The notes beneath the pieces are model-generated. The model was not told the DNA's origin. It was given only the letters and a program-made list of their open reading frames with translations, and did not search any database. 64,000 bases of DNA from Tolypocladium sp. Sup5 PDA-1 (taxonomy: Eukaryota > Ascomycota > Sordariomycetes > Hypocreales > Ophiocordycipitaceae). The position numbers were made by a program, and so were the translations under genes. Position 1 is the first letter of the stretch, and the number at the start of each line of letters is the position of its first letter. The stretch lies in contig JPHH03000003.1 of the NCBI GenBank assembly GCA_000750105.3, positions 310,001 through 374,000 on the forward strand. Direction: 5' to 3'. Shown here one piece after another: positions 34,855 to 46,246 of the stretch.

Positions 34855-37800
34855 TCTTCTGCGTCTTGCGTGTATGTGTGTGTGTTTTGGACGCAGCTCA
34901 AACTGCCACCAACAGGCGACCGCGGTGATTCGGGAGTGTTATATGACGGAGAGGCCAAGGGCAGTCCCGCCAAGCAGGGATATTGCTTCTATCTTGACGA
35001 CTGCGAGGTGGTGCTTTCGGGGACAGACCACCGACAACGGGCGTCTTGTTTCTCGATGTGTCGTCGTAGGGCGCAGAAGATGTGTTTCCAGAAGGGGAAC
35101 CAATCTGCGCAAACAGGCCGACTGGGAGCAGGAGAGATAGTATAGGTCGTGATCAAAAGTAAGGCAACGACAATGCCAAGGTCAGATAGGGCGTGCAGGT
35201 GAAACGATAACGGCAAGTCAGACAAGTAGTAGCATTAGAAATGGGAGGATTATAAATTAGGTGCTGCCAGGGGAGGATGACCAGGAGCAGGGTGGTGGTG
35301 CTGGTGATGGACCAGGTTTTGACGACATGATGATGGCTGGCCCCGTGTGAAGGGGCGGGCAGCCAGCTTCTTTATGGCTTGGGTCACTTGAGCCACGCCG
35401 TGGTCGACGGAGATGGACACCTCACGATAGTGCGACTGCCGACGCTTCTAGAGCCGATGGCGACGAGGGCTGGAGGGGGACAAGAGCTTCTTTCGCCGTG
35501 CTCATCAAGCTCTGGCGGCGGCGGTGGACGAGTTGACCTGGCCTGACCCATGCACGCAAGCAGTCGGGTGCTGGGCTCCTAGAGGTCCCAGTACCGGTAC
35601 AAGCTTCGGTGGCACCCCTCCCCTAGCGCCACACAGGCAGCCATCACCTGTTCCTGCCCTCTGATGCTGCCTCTGGCTGCTCCTGCTTCACAACGGGGGG
35701 CGTGGTGTCAGTCACGAGGTGTCCGCATAGGTGCATGTCTCCAGCCACGTCCAACTCAATCCTGTCTTCTCTCGTGAAGCAGAACCAGGGGCTTCTCTTC
35801 CAAATTTGGTGAGCCCTCCACCCCTCCACACGCACCGCGCAAAAACACAGCGTCGCCACCAACAGAGCACGGCATCTCGCCGCGAAAAATACGGATTACT
35901 CGTACAGCAACTCACCAGCCACACTCGCGGAGATGATCCCGGAAGATGAGCCGCAAAACCGCTCCGTCTTCGCGGACCTCAACCTCCTTGGGGTGTTGCG
36001 AGATGCTCTAAATCGAGATCCCCAACGTCACACCCCTGGCACAGACCCCAATCCAAGTGGCTCTTATGATTTCATGTCTGCAAAAGGCCGTGAGCCTGTT
36101 CTCCATCGTGCCCCATCAAACACAGCTTGCACCATCAAGCCATGGTTCTTGGAAGCACCCAGAAACGCGCAAGTGCTGAAAGGGTGGGAGCGCTATCGTC
36201 AAGCCCGCACTCGGCGCAGTGCGACTGACACGGCCACCCCCGTTGGGTTTGCCAGCCGCCGCCGCACCGCAACGGCCTGATCTCGGTACGGCCTACGGAT
36301 ACGGACTACGGACTATCGCCAATGGCCTCGACCGTCGAGGACCGCGCCCTGGGCTCCCAGGCTCCCAAGCTCTCCGACGCGCGCACCTCAATGACCTCCA
36401 CGTCCTCCACCGCGCTGGGGTTCGCATTACGAGAGTAGCCCGTAGTGTGCAGCAAAATCATTCTCGTGGTCCCTGCGTCGGGAGCACGCGCGCAATGCCC
36501 ATTCCCCAAAAAGGCATCATGCTCCATTGCCTTTCCCCAAACCCCCATCCGCGGGAGCTGCGGGCGTCGAGGCACGTCCGAAGCCTGTCACCGACCTGCG
36601 GTCCAGACCGTGGCCTGGAAGCAGCTTCGGCGATGAATCGGAAGTTGGCCGGGAATGTTTTCCGTTTTTGCCGTCTGGTTGTGGCGGACTCCTTCACGTA
36701 TGGCGAGAGATGCAGTGCAAACTGGGGGCGTGTGCGGTGCATGAGGAGTTGTTGGGTCGGGTTCCAATTCCATCTGGCGGCCCAGAGAGGACAACACACC
36801 ACACCACGCAACCTTAAGTGAGGACCCCGAAAAACGGAGATCCTGCCTCCTTTCGCTCGAACGCCTTCGGCCAGAGCTGTGGAATCCGGGGATCTTTGCT
36901 AACAACATCTGCACTGCTCGACTTGGCCCAGATTGTGGGGGGCTCGGCGGACAGCTTCCATGTTTCGTCAGTCACATCCAGAATCCAGAGAAGCTGTGGA
37001 TTGGCTTTTTGGAAGCTTGGACGGAACAGGCGCACACACACTCATCTATCTCTGCTGAAACAAGTCGGCGTGCAGCCTCTCTGCAGCATCTCCAGTTCGC
37101 TGCCTTGCCGTCATGCCACAACGTGGCACCCGCAACTCGCATGCACTCGCCAACCTTTTGCTCGCCAGCTAACTCGTCTGCCTCGCATTAGGCGTCATGC
37201 AACGATCCAATTCCCGTCCCGGCTAACCGGCTGACTGTCTTTTGGTTGTTGTTGTCGCGGCGGTACCGCGCACGTCCGACAACGGCTATTTTGATGGCCG
37301 ACTCAGAGCTCAGCAGACCAGCAGAAAAAAAAAGTTTGCCGCGATTTGAGCTACCCACCAGAATAACCTCACAAACCTCCACCTTCCAGCCAGCACCTGC
37401 ATCGATAATGCTCACCACCCCGGCCCAGTACCGGTACTTGTTGTTGCACTCCTCCTCCTAGTCTTTGCCAAGTGTACGGACTAACAATTCGGGGAGGAGT
37501 TGGGTTTGCACGAGCAATGGCCCACGGACGCACGCCCGCCCGTTCCCCTTGCAACTCGGCTTGTCATCCAACCAAGCACTCACATTGCACTCATCGCACG
37601 CACCACGCCCCCTGCCTGCCTCCTCGCTTCGTCCGGTCCGAACTCACCAGGAGAACGAACCACCACACAATACCTTACGTATCCTGAATCAAGATGCAGG
37701 CGACAGCACATGTGCGCACAGACACGAGACCACTCCTGCTTTTCTCGGCGCTGGCACAGCATTGAACATGCAACGCAAGCCCATTCACGACACGGCCGGG

Positions 37801-38990
37801 ACGATCTCAGGCTGACATCGACAGCTGCTGCGCACAGCTTCTACCCTGCTTGCCTGCTTGCCGCTGGCTCCTCCCGCCCCTCTCTGCTGCACGATATGCC
37901 AGCCGATCTCCGTCTACGGGCTAGTGCAGTGCCCTAATTGGATCTTGTTTGACTCACGCTCGCGCTCCCGCGACTAGGCCTTGACGCCACGAGCCGCTGC
38001 TTGGGGCAGACGGTGTTAGTTGCTTGGTTGCCGCGATGAGGCCATCAAGGGCGTAACATCGTGGTGTGCTTCCCCTCCCGAAAAAGCTTGGGCGCTGATT
38101 AATGCACGGCGACGGGTGAAGTCTTGGACCCTGACTTTCTGGATTCACCCGCTCTGCCCTGCGCTTATTCCCACGATCGCGCCCTTCCGTCCAGCGCTGG
38201 CCAATCGTCCTCTATTCTGAGCCGGCCGATAGATGCCACCATCAATGGCGCAACAGCAGATCCATCCGCTTTCAGTGAAGCTATTCCCAGCTGTCCCCTG
38301 TCCCCCTCCTTGTCTGTCGTTGGGTGGCATTATTAATGTACCTTGGGCGTCATCTTAAACCTACGGGTACGGAGTACATGCCAGTTAATCAGCAACGTTC
38401 TTTGGAAGTCAGATCAGGAAGTAACGCCCTTGATCGAGGGCGTCAGCGGCGCCTTGTCGTCCAGTCTGTCCGTCGCAGCACTGAGGCGAGGAAACAGACA
38501 AGACGGATGGCCGTCTTTCTGTGCAGTGCAACCGGAAATACGCTGCAGCTGGAAAGCGGAGGTTGCCGAGGCCGCATCTGGCGAGGGCAGCTCTAGGGTA
38601 GGTCAGTTGCTATGGCACACACACCCAGCACCATCCCATCGTGCTGTGTGCTTCATGTCAACCATCCTGAGCAGAGCCCCTGAACCCCCGGTCTGAGAAG
38701 TGTATGAATCGTTGCGCCGTTGCATTTCTCTTCAAGGCGTTCCTTAATCTTTGCCCTGATATTGTTATTGATCTACTCGATACCAGCCATGAAGGCGAAG
38801 GTGAATGGTGACAAGTGAGTTCTACACGAGCACGACTACGTTCCCGATAAAGGGCAAGACAAACATAACGCTTCTCAGGGTTCTTTGTGACAAAGGACGT
38901 CCATGGAAACACGTGATTCAAATTACAACAAGAACGGAAAACGAGTCTAACATGAGTGCCCCTACTTGCACATTTGCCCTCCGGCCAGAC
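34855..38990. other. Gene-free stretch of 4.1 kb
   Basis: This is the longest gap in the window. Open frames are short, overlap on both strands and show no domain, signal peptide or splice-linked extension that I can recognise. GTACGGAGTAC is at 38367-38377, and related GTACGGACT and TACGGACTACGG forms lie near 37474 and 36300. It may be a long promoter for the arrestin gene (which starts at 34854 and reads away from it), contain a non-coding RNA, or hold a gene I failed to recognise. Confidence 0.5.
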
Positions 38991-39674
38991 TTACATGGCC
39001 AAGAGCTTGCCCAGATCCTCCTCATCTTCCGCGTCCGCGTCCTCGAAGATGACATCGGGAATCACCTGTCCAGGGATATCGGGATCGAGCTCAAAGCCAT
39101 AAATGTCCTTCAAGGTCCCAGGAGGCACGTCCACCACAATCTCCTCGTCCTCGTCCTCATCCTCATCCTCATCGAACTCCTCCACGTCGTCACGCTTGCC
39201 CAAATTCTTGACCGCCCAGACGTACGAGTTGGCCGTCCTGCGGCAGCGCCTCTTGGAGGAGTCCTTGGCGAGCGTTAGGCAGTACTCGTGCAGGTCCTTG
39301 CGGAACATGTCGTCGGCGCGCTCCTTCATGGCGCGCGTGAAGCGGCCCTGCGCCTTGGTGTTGCGGTACGCAAAGTCGTGCCGCTGGCAGCTGGGCACGA
39401 AGTCGAAGCCGTACGGCCGGTCGGGCGAGTACGAGCAGTTGTCGGTCGACCAGTCGCAGCCGGCCGGGTCCTTGGCCGCGCGCCGCGCGTGGAAGTCGAC
39501 CATGGAGACCTTGAAGACGAGCGTGTCCGTGGCGTCTTCTGCGCAGACCCCCGCGGCGGCGGCTGCGAGCTCGGCGCGGGATACGAAGGCGGCTTCCGGC
39601 TCAGTGGCGGCCGTGGGCAGCGCAGAGGCGGCCGCGGCGAGGAGGGCGACGGAGGTGAGGATCTGGGACTTCAT
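38991..39674 (-). CDS. Secreted fungal phospholipase A2 with an acidic C-terminal tail
   Basis: A single exon of 227 residues from the ATG at 39674; a more distal in-frame start would put extra residues before the signal peptide. The signal peptide is MKSQILTSVALLAAAASA. The catalytic motif SCQRHDFAYRN (H99, D100) is that of the prokaryotic/fungal secreted PLA2 family, with NCSYSPDRPYGFDF just before it. Six Cys lie outside the signal peptide (44, 73, 80, 96, 132, 144). Family knowledge: these enzymes cleave the sn-2 acyl chain of phospholipids with calcium. After the catalytic domain a KR pair (160-161) precedes about 65 strongly acidic residues (DEDEDEDEDEE), a possible Kex2-type cleavage site. 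A TATAAA box lies 153 bases upstream. Confidence 0.9.
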   Translation of the reverse strand: MKSQILTSVALLAAAASALPTAATEPEAAFVSRAELAAAAAGVCAEDATDTLVFKVSMVDFHARRAAKDPAGCDWSTDNCSYSPDRPYGFDFVPSCQRHDFAYRNTKAQGRFTRAMKERADDMFRKDLHEYCLTLAKDSSKRRCRRTANSYVWAVKNLGKRDDVEEFDEDEDEDEDEEIVVDVPPGTLKDIYGFELDPDIPGQVIPDVIFEDADAEDEEDLGKLLAM

Positions 39675-40885
39675 CTTGGTGACGTCTTGGAGTTGATAGC
39701 AAAGGCCGAGCAACAAGGTTTGAGGTGGTGTTGGCTAGTTGCTGAGCTGCTTCGGGCTGATGATGCTGATGCCGATGCTGATGCTGACGACGAGAACAGA
39801 CTCAACAGAGACTCGTCGCGGCCCTCTTTATACTCGAACCCAGTCTATGGAAGCTCCTCGACTTTGCACACGTCCGGTGCGTGGCCGCCATCGAGCCAGT
39901 GGCGTCTGGGCAGATTCGGCCAAGCCTGAGCGCTTGCAACTCTGGATGGGCTGGGCTCTGTCCCGGACGTCGTCAAAGTGATGCCATTGCATGCACCGCA
40001 GTGTGCCAAGCTGATCCCCACGGTACTTTGTACCCGTCAATGCTAACGCCTTTCTTTGGCCACGTCCTGCTTGGCAACTTGTGCGCATACAGCCAGTGCC
40101 AGGCTGACGGCGTCATGTCGTCCATGGAGCAGCACGAGATGGGACAATCCGTTGCCAAAGGACGAATCTGGGCTCCTGGCAGTTGATGCGCGTGGGGGTT
40201 GAATAGAGGCGATTCGACCAATCGCATCAAGACGCATAGGTATTAACCATGGCCCTCCCCTTGCAGCTGCCGCTTATGGAGTTGTCTGCCAGCAGCACAG
40301 CCTCGATCTTATTTGCCGCACTCTATAGATTAGATTTCCCCATCGGGACATGTTCCTCTATGCAGTGCACTCGCGTAGTCGCAGCACGGCCGAGTCAGTC
40401 GGCCGGGGGTCCCGCAACTGTCCCGGATGCATGACAGACCGATGCCGCATGAGGACCGTTTGGCTTGAATACGGATGGTTGGGGATCTACAAACTACCGC
40501 TTTGGGTAGATAACGAGAAGCATCACGCGAGGAAAAGAGATCAAAGAGCGAAAAGGGGTTAGTTGCTCAACATGTTGTTGAGGCCACGAAGGGGGAGTGT
40601 TGAGAGGCGAGCATGAATAATGGCCCGCAGTGCCAACCCAACGTCCAAGCTCATCCTAGGTTGCGGCTCGTCGTCCGAAGAACCAATAAACTACCGGCCG
40701 GCTTATTGAATCTCCGTTACCACCACTCCTCCAGTCGTATAACACATCCCACACCCAGACAGTATCACCGGGGCCACTTCTACTTGCAGAAAACGGCCCC
40801 CTCCCTCCAATGTGTCTCCCGCACACTACCCTCTTCTACAGTTGGGCAATGCAAGTTGCGTGACACCTAGCCGGACGCGTCCGCT
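39675..40885. other. Intergenic: PLA2 promoter and ZIP transporter 3' flank
   Basis: Apart from the TATA box, nothing was identified in these 1.2 kb. The open frames are short and not protein-like. Confidence 0.5.
39827..39832 (-). promoter_or_regulatory. TATA box of the phospholipase A2 gene
   Basis: The minus strand reads GAGTATAAAGAGG here, 153 bases before the ATG at 39674. Spacing fits a TATA box with a leader of about 100 bases or more. Confidence 0.5.
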
Positions 40886-42385
40886 TCAGTCATGCCACGA
40901 AATGTACAGCATTATCCCGGCCCCCACCGCAACCGCCGTGAACTGCACAAGCGTCTTGCGCAGCTCCAGCATCTTGTTGGGTCCCGTCTCCAGCAGCTCC
41001 GGGATCACCGCCACGGTGCCCACGTACAGGAACGTGCCGGCCGTAAAGGGCAGCAGCATGTCACCCCAGGTCTTGTCGCACAAGTCAGCCTCCAAGTCCC
41101 GATGTATTCAACACAGAGAACGTGAGAAGGGGGTTGAGAACTTACCAGACTGGTCCCCCAGAGCCCAGCATTGCGTGCCATCGCAGGGTCCTCGCCGCTG
41201 ACGTTACCGCCGCCAAACTCTTGCACCGCAATGCCGATGAGCGTGCCAAGCAGGGCTCCGATGGCCGTCACGAACTGCGACGCCATGGCTGCGCGCTTGG
41301 AGAAGCCAGATTGCACGAGCAGGGCAAAGTCGCCGACCTCGTGGGGGATCTCGTGGAAGAAGACGGCCACGGTGGTGGTCGCGCCGATGGTCGGCGAGGC
41401 GTAGAAGCTGGCCGACATGGCGAGCCCGTCGGTGATGTTGTGGGTAAAGTCGGCGCTGAGGGAAGATGCTAGTAAGTACACCGACTGCAATGCGGTCGCG
41501 TGACCATGGCATGGACTTACATGAGGTTGAGGTACCCGCCAAGCTTCACGCTCGGGTTCACCTCCTTGCGCTCCTCGACAGCATCGATCTTCTTACCGCC
41601 CTTCTTCTTCCTCGACTTGGCCTCTCCATTCGCAGCGTCCGCGCCAGTCGTCTTCGCCGTAGCAGCGCCCTCGTTCTCCTCATGCGCATGGCCGTGTCCG
41701 TGGCCGTGATCATGGCCCGCACCGCCCGTCGCAATCCTCAGCCCCTTGTCCATGGCCACAAACGTCATGAACCCAATCAGGATGCCCAGTCCCAGGACCA
41801 GGTTCCGGTTCGGCTCCACGAGCACAAACCGCGCCCGCTCGGCCTCGTCCTCGCCCAGGAAGATCTCCGGCAGCAGGTGGAAGAGCGTGTCGCCCAGCAG
41901 GCCGCCGACCGCAAAGGCCACCATGACGCTCAGCGACGAAGGGTCAATATTGGTCGGGCACAGCGCCAGCAGAAAGTTGGGCGGGCCCGAGATGTATAGC
42001 GTCGCGAGGAGGGCATTGACGGCGGGCCGCGAGCTGGGGAAGAGGAGGGCGAAGAGGCGCGTCGTCAGCGAGGACGGCTGGGCGGCGTGGTGGGCGTGTT
42101 TGGCGGCGTTGAGCTCCTGGACGATGGGGCACGTCTAGAAGCATCGTCGTTAGCTAGTGGCCCTACGCTGCATAGTATGTGCTCGCAGACGACGGAGGAC
42201 TGGGAAGCGAGGAGAGGAGAGGCGAGTGTATCGCGAGTTCTTACCTGCAGCTGCTCGTCCAGCTCGTCCAGACTCAAGCTGTCGAGGATGCTCGCCGTCG
42301 CGACATTCTGCGGCGCCGCAGCCGCGTAGGCGACCAGCAGCGACACCGCCAGCAGCAAGATCCTGGATCGCATGGTGTTGGCCAT
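40886..42385 (-). CDS. yke4: ZIP-family zinc transporter, LIV-1/SLC39A7 (Yke4) type
   Basis: Four exons: 42245-42385, 41521-42134, 41146-41455 and 40886-41071, giving 416 residues. A signal peptide-like start (RILLLAVSLLVAYAAAA) is followed by ZIP membrane segments. The metal site is HNITDGLAM (H257, D261) and HEIPHEVGDFALL (H286, H290), the LIV-1 signature. A His-rich loop (GHDHGHGHGHAHEE, about residues 185-200) and a Lys-rich stretch (KSRKKKGGKK) lie between segments. Family knowledge: Yke4 and SLC39A7 move zinc across the ER or Golgi membrane into the cytosol. The last acceptor was set at AAG|ACCTGGGG because a GCTGAC branch lies just before it; an acceptor about 20 bases upstream would add seven residues. 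Introns are 110, 65 and 74 bases. Confidence 0.9.
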
Positions 42386-43048
42386 TGTCGTTTGTCGGTG
42401 AACGGCTGCGCTGTCGGAGGGAGAAGCAGGCAGGGGAAGGGGAAAGGGCTGTCAGATTGAGCACGAGGGCTGATTTGCGGTAGTTCAGCTTCGGCTCGGC
42501 GCGCCGAAGCTACGGCCACCTTAGCTCCGCCGTCTCACCCCTGGACCTGCACAAGGCTCAACCCCCCTGGCCCCCGACGCCAAGGATCGCCGTCCGGGGC
42601 ACAACACAGCACTCCCAATTCAGATGGATGCTGAGTTACCTCAAACAACTATAAATGCAATCAACACATGGTCATGATATCTTTATCCGTAGACGTAAAG
42701 GGTTGATCAAACTTATTATTCCAATCTTGGCATCTTTATACAGCCGTCTATTCTATGTCATAAATGAGCGTGTTGGTCCTATTCCATATCCCAGGCCGTT
42801 TTCCCTTCCATATCGCCGTGATGCAAATCCAAAACGAGACAAGTCAAGCAGGAAGGAACCGTCAAGATCCGTTTCCCTTGCGCGGCGACTCCAAGAAATC
42901 CGACCAAAATCCCCCAAATGTACACGACCCCGAGAAACAGACCGACCGCCAGGGAGCCCTTCTGCGATGGCGGGCTTGATTAAGATAACACTAGTATGTC
43001 AGAGCTGTCACCGACAGCAGATTCAATTCAAGCCAGGCTGACATCCAT
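42386..43048. other. Intergenic: ZIP gene promoter and GH17 gene 3' flank
   Basis: No gene was seen in these 663 bases. An A/T-rich part at 42640-42780 fits the 3' flank of the GH17 gene. Confidence 0.5.
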
Positions 43049-44523
43049 TTACAGGAGAGCAGCGGCCATGACAACGGCGATAGCGGCAGCGCCGAAAGAG
43101 TTCAGCCGGCCAGCGCTGCCCTGGGGAACGTTGGTCACCGTGGGCTGGGTGCCGGAAGCACCAGTCTTGGTGGGCTGGGCGCCAGTGCCAGAGGCGGGGA
43201 TGGAGCCCGTGGGGTTGGAGCCGCCGGCAGTAGAGTTGGAGCCGCCGGCAGTAGAGTTGGAGCCACCGACAGGAGGAGGGACGGCAGCAGAGCTCAAGGT
43301 CGTGCTGGGGGCGGCCGGCGAAGAGCCGTTGCCGCTGCCGGCGCTGCCGGCGCTGCTGGTGGCGGCCGGGGCCCTGTTCGAGGCCGAGCCGGAGCCGGAG
43401 CCGGAGCCGGAGCCAGTGGTGGAGGCGGGATCAGACCCGGAGCTGCTGGCGATAGGACGCACGACAGTATTGGTGGGCTCGATGGAGGCCGCAGAGGAAG
43501 AGGTGGCAGCCTTGTCGCAGGAGAGGTCGTAGACGGGCTTGGTGGTGAGCTGGGAGCCAATGACACCGAACGAGGGGTTGGGGGTGGTAGGGGCGCCGTC
43601 CTGAAGAGTGAACCACCAGACATTGGTCTGTCCGAACAGGGGGCAGCCGACCTCCTTCCAGAAGACCTCGGCATTCTCGGTCGAAGGAACAGCAGCGCCG
43701 GAGGTCTTGCCGCTAACAGGCCAGCCGGTCTCGGTGATCCAGACGGGCTTGCCGCCAGCAGCGCCCTGCGTGTTCTCGAGGGCGGTCTGGAAGAGGCTCT
43801 TGCCCTGGTCGAGGGCGTTGGGCTTGGTGTTCTCGTAGTAGGGGTAGGCGTCCATGCCGAGCCAATCGATGGCGTCGATGACGGGCTTGTTGGTCTCGTT
43901 GACGTAGGCGGTCCAGGTGTCGACGTGGCCGATGGGGGCGTCCTTGAGGCAGGTTCCCTTGATGGTGTCGCGGACCTGCTTGATGTAGCTGACAAGGGTG
44001 TCGGGGCTGGCGCCGGGGTCCTGGCTGGCGGCCTGGCCGATGGGTGAGATGCGGTAGAGATCCTCGCTGCCGACCGAGATGCCAGCAACTAGGCCGTCGA
44101 GCTGGTTGCAGTACTGGTCAATGGTCTTCTGGAGCGCGGCGATCTCGTTCTGGAACGTCGCCTGTCCGGCAGACGCCCAGAGGCCGAAGAGCAGGCTCGT
44201 CTTGGTGCTGATGGCGGCGGGAATGGCCTGGATGGGGTCATTGGCAGAGCCTCCTTGCTGTATTAGGGGAGCCTGTCAGTTTTACGCCACTGTGTAGGTC
44301 GCTGCCGATGCGCATCACGTACCACCATGGTGTAGAGACGGGCGCTGGTGAAGCCGCCGTTGGTGCCGTCGAGGCCGGCAGCCGTCTTGAACTCGGCCTC
44401 AAAGTCGGACTGGACCTTGGCCTGGCCGTTGGTGAAGGTAGAGCCGTAGTTGAAGCCCTGGAAGGCGGCGCTGGCCGAGGAGGCGGCCGCGGCCAGGGTG
44501 AGGAGGTAGCTCGAGGAAGGCAT
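43049..44523 (-). CDS. eglC: GPI-anchored glucan endo-1,3-beta-glucosidase, GH17 (eglC-like)
   Basis: Two exons: 44323-44523 and 43049-44257, giving 469 residues. Signal peptide YLLTLAAAASSASA precedes FQGFNYGSTFTNGQAK, the family's mature start. The catalytic acid E132 lies in GISVGSEDL and the nucleophile E243 in ITETGWPVSG; WWFTLQDG is a further GH17 mark. After about residue 330 a Ser/Thr-rich stalk contains (GS)n and an exact GGSNSTA repeat. A hydrophobic end (FGAAAIAVVMAAALL) after small residues fits a GPI signal. Family knowledge: such enzymes remodel beta-1,3-glucan in the cell wall. The 65-base intron uses GTACGT, with a rival donor three bases upstream. Confidence 0.93.
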
Positions 44524-46246
44524 CGTGTGGTTACTCGGACAGGGTGAATGAAACGAAGGGATGTCTTGGCGGCGCAACTCAAGCGAGAGACAAAGGATGA
44601 GCTGCAAAAGGAGGAAGTAAAGTAGGTGTAAGAGAGAGGAAGAGGAATACGAGAAGAGAGAGAGCAGCGAGGAAGCAAGAGGCAGCACAGCGGCCACAGC
44701 CTGCCGGTGTTGGCACGACCGACCCCCATCAGGATGGAGGACGCAGGCGAGTGGCGCCTCCCCGACCCGAGCAGCGGCGTCACTGGTGGACGAGCCAGGC
44801 CATGGATGGGACGAGCAGCAGCATCCATCCATCCGTCGATGCACCGGATCGTGGCGAGGACGTCGATACGAACCCACACCAGCGGCCCACCGAGGCCCCA
44901 GGGCCCCTCCTGGCAGTGGATCTCGAGTGCCAGTCAGCACCACGCAGCAGTCGCTGGCCAGCTTGCCAGCGGCCGCTGTGCCAGTGCCCGAGGTGGCTGC
45001 TGGCCGTCGCAAGCCCCGAAACCTGGCGAATCGGAGGCGCATATTGTGGACCGCTGCTGTACATGGTGTACTTCGTACGCCGGGCCTTGCAGAACCACCG
45101 ACCGGAGGCCAAGCCGTGCATGGATCCGAGGAAGAATACGAACGTGCGTCACGTCATGGGCGTCTTTTTATTAATCCGGTTCTGGCTTGTTCGCTGCCTT
45201 TCGTCGGATGCCCACACAAACTCCAAGATCGATCGCCCTTCCCTGTCTGGAAATCGTTGCCAAAGATAGCAGGGACGGGCTTGCGTTGATGGCGGAAAAG
45301 TTTTCAGGCACATCCACTGCTGGCGTAATGCTGCCCGCCGCTGCCCCTGAGAGGGATGGAGGGCCTCGTCAGCCGTCCAACCATGATCCAGCCGGCGGCG
45401 GCGGTTTAGCCGTTTGACCCCAACCGGCCCAACTTGCAAAGTCAATCCTGAACGAGCCGACCTTCCCGCGCGTGCATCCCTTTTGCCTCCCAGTTGCTCA
45501 GCCAGTCATCGCCCACCTCGTATCCATGGACGGCCACCACCACCACCTCGCACTGCTGCGTTGCAGTGCAGCCGCGCGTTGCTGTTGGCGGCCAGAACAA
45601 GGCCCGTCCCCCCTTGCGCAGAGCAGAGGAAGAGCACATCCAGCCGCCGGCTGCTGCGCACAGCGTTGCAGTCCGTTCCGACGTGCCTCTGAGCACTGTC
45701 CAACCGCCAACGCAAGGAATGCAGGGCACGGCGCCAACACCGCAAACTCAAAATGTCGAACCGCTTCGCAGCCAGCCAACCAGGCCTGCAGCATGAGCTC
45801 TCTGTGCCTGACTCGGTGAGCTGGCGGTACCTGCATGTGCCCGCGTTGCATGCCGCTGCCTCTCAGCCGTCATGGATAGCGCAGAACAGGCTCCTCCCAG
45901 GCTCCTCCCAGGCTCCCAGCTGACGCCAAAGTGTCAAATTTCATCACCCCTTGGCATCGCAATCAATGAACAAACAATCGGTTGGATATGAAGCCGAAGC
46001 TCGAATTGCATGTACGGTTGCTACTCGTGTAGCCTTTCAGCACAGTGCTTTTTGAACCTGCCATGGCCAAATACAGACCGAGTCCGTCACAAGTCATTAG
46101 TCGTGCATATTCGCAGCCGTGGTAATCCGTACTGTGCTCCCTACCAGACATGCTTCGTTGAATGCCTTCATGCGTCCCTCCTAGCCGGGCGAGAGGCGTG
46201 GTGCATACCAGACACCGTCACGCGAGCACCCATCACAACTCACAAC
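44524..46246. other. Intergenic, 1.7 kb: promoter of the GH17 gene and TSC1 3' flank
   Basis: No gene is supported, although GC-rich frames overlap here on both strands. It holds a GTACTTCGTAC motif (45068-45078) and an 11-base direct repeat near 45887. Confidence 0.5.
45887..45917 (+). repeat. Short tandem repeat, unit CAGGCTCCTCC
   Basis: Two exact 11-base copies at 45887-45897 and 45898-45908 are followed by a partial third. Confidence 0.8.

Noticed and set aside
34090..35145. 351-codon plus-strand frame over the arrestin gene
   Set aside because: Antisense to a conserved gene; composition of a mirrored frame.
35933..36280. Possible small gene in the long spacer
   Set aside because: A 115-codon frame with biased composition, no signal peptide, no motif and overlapping frames on both strands.
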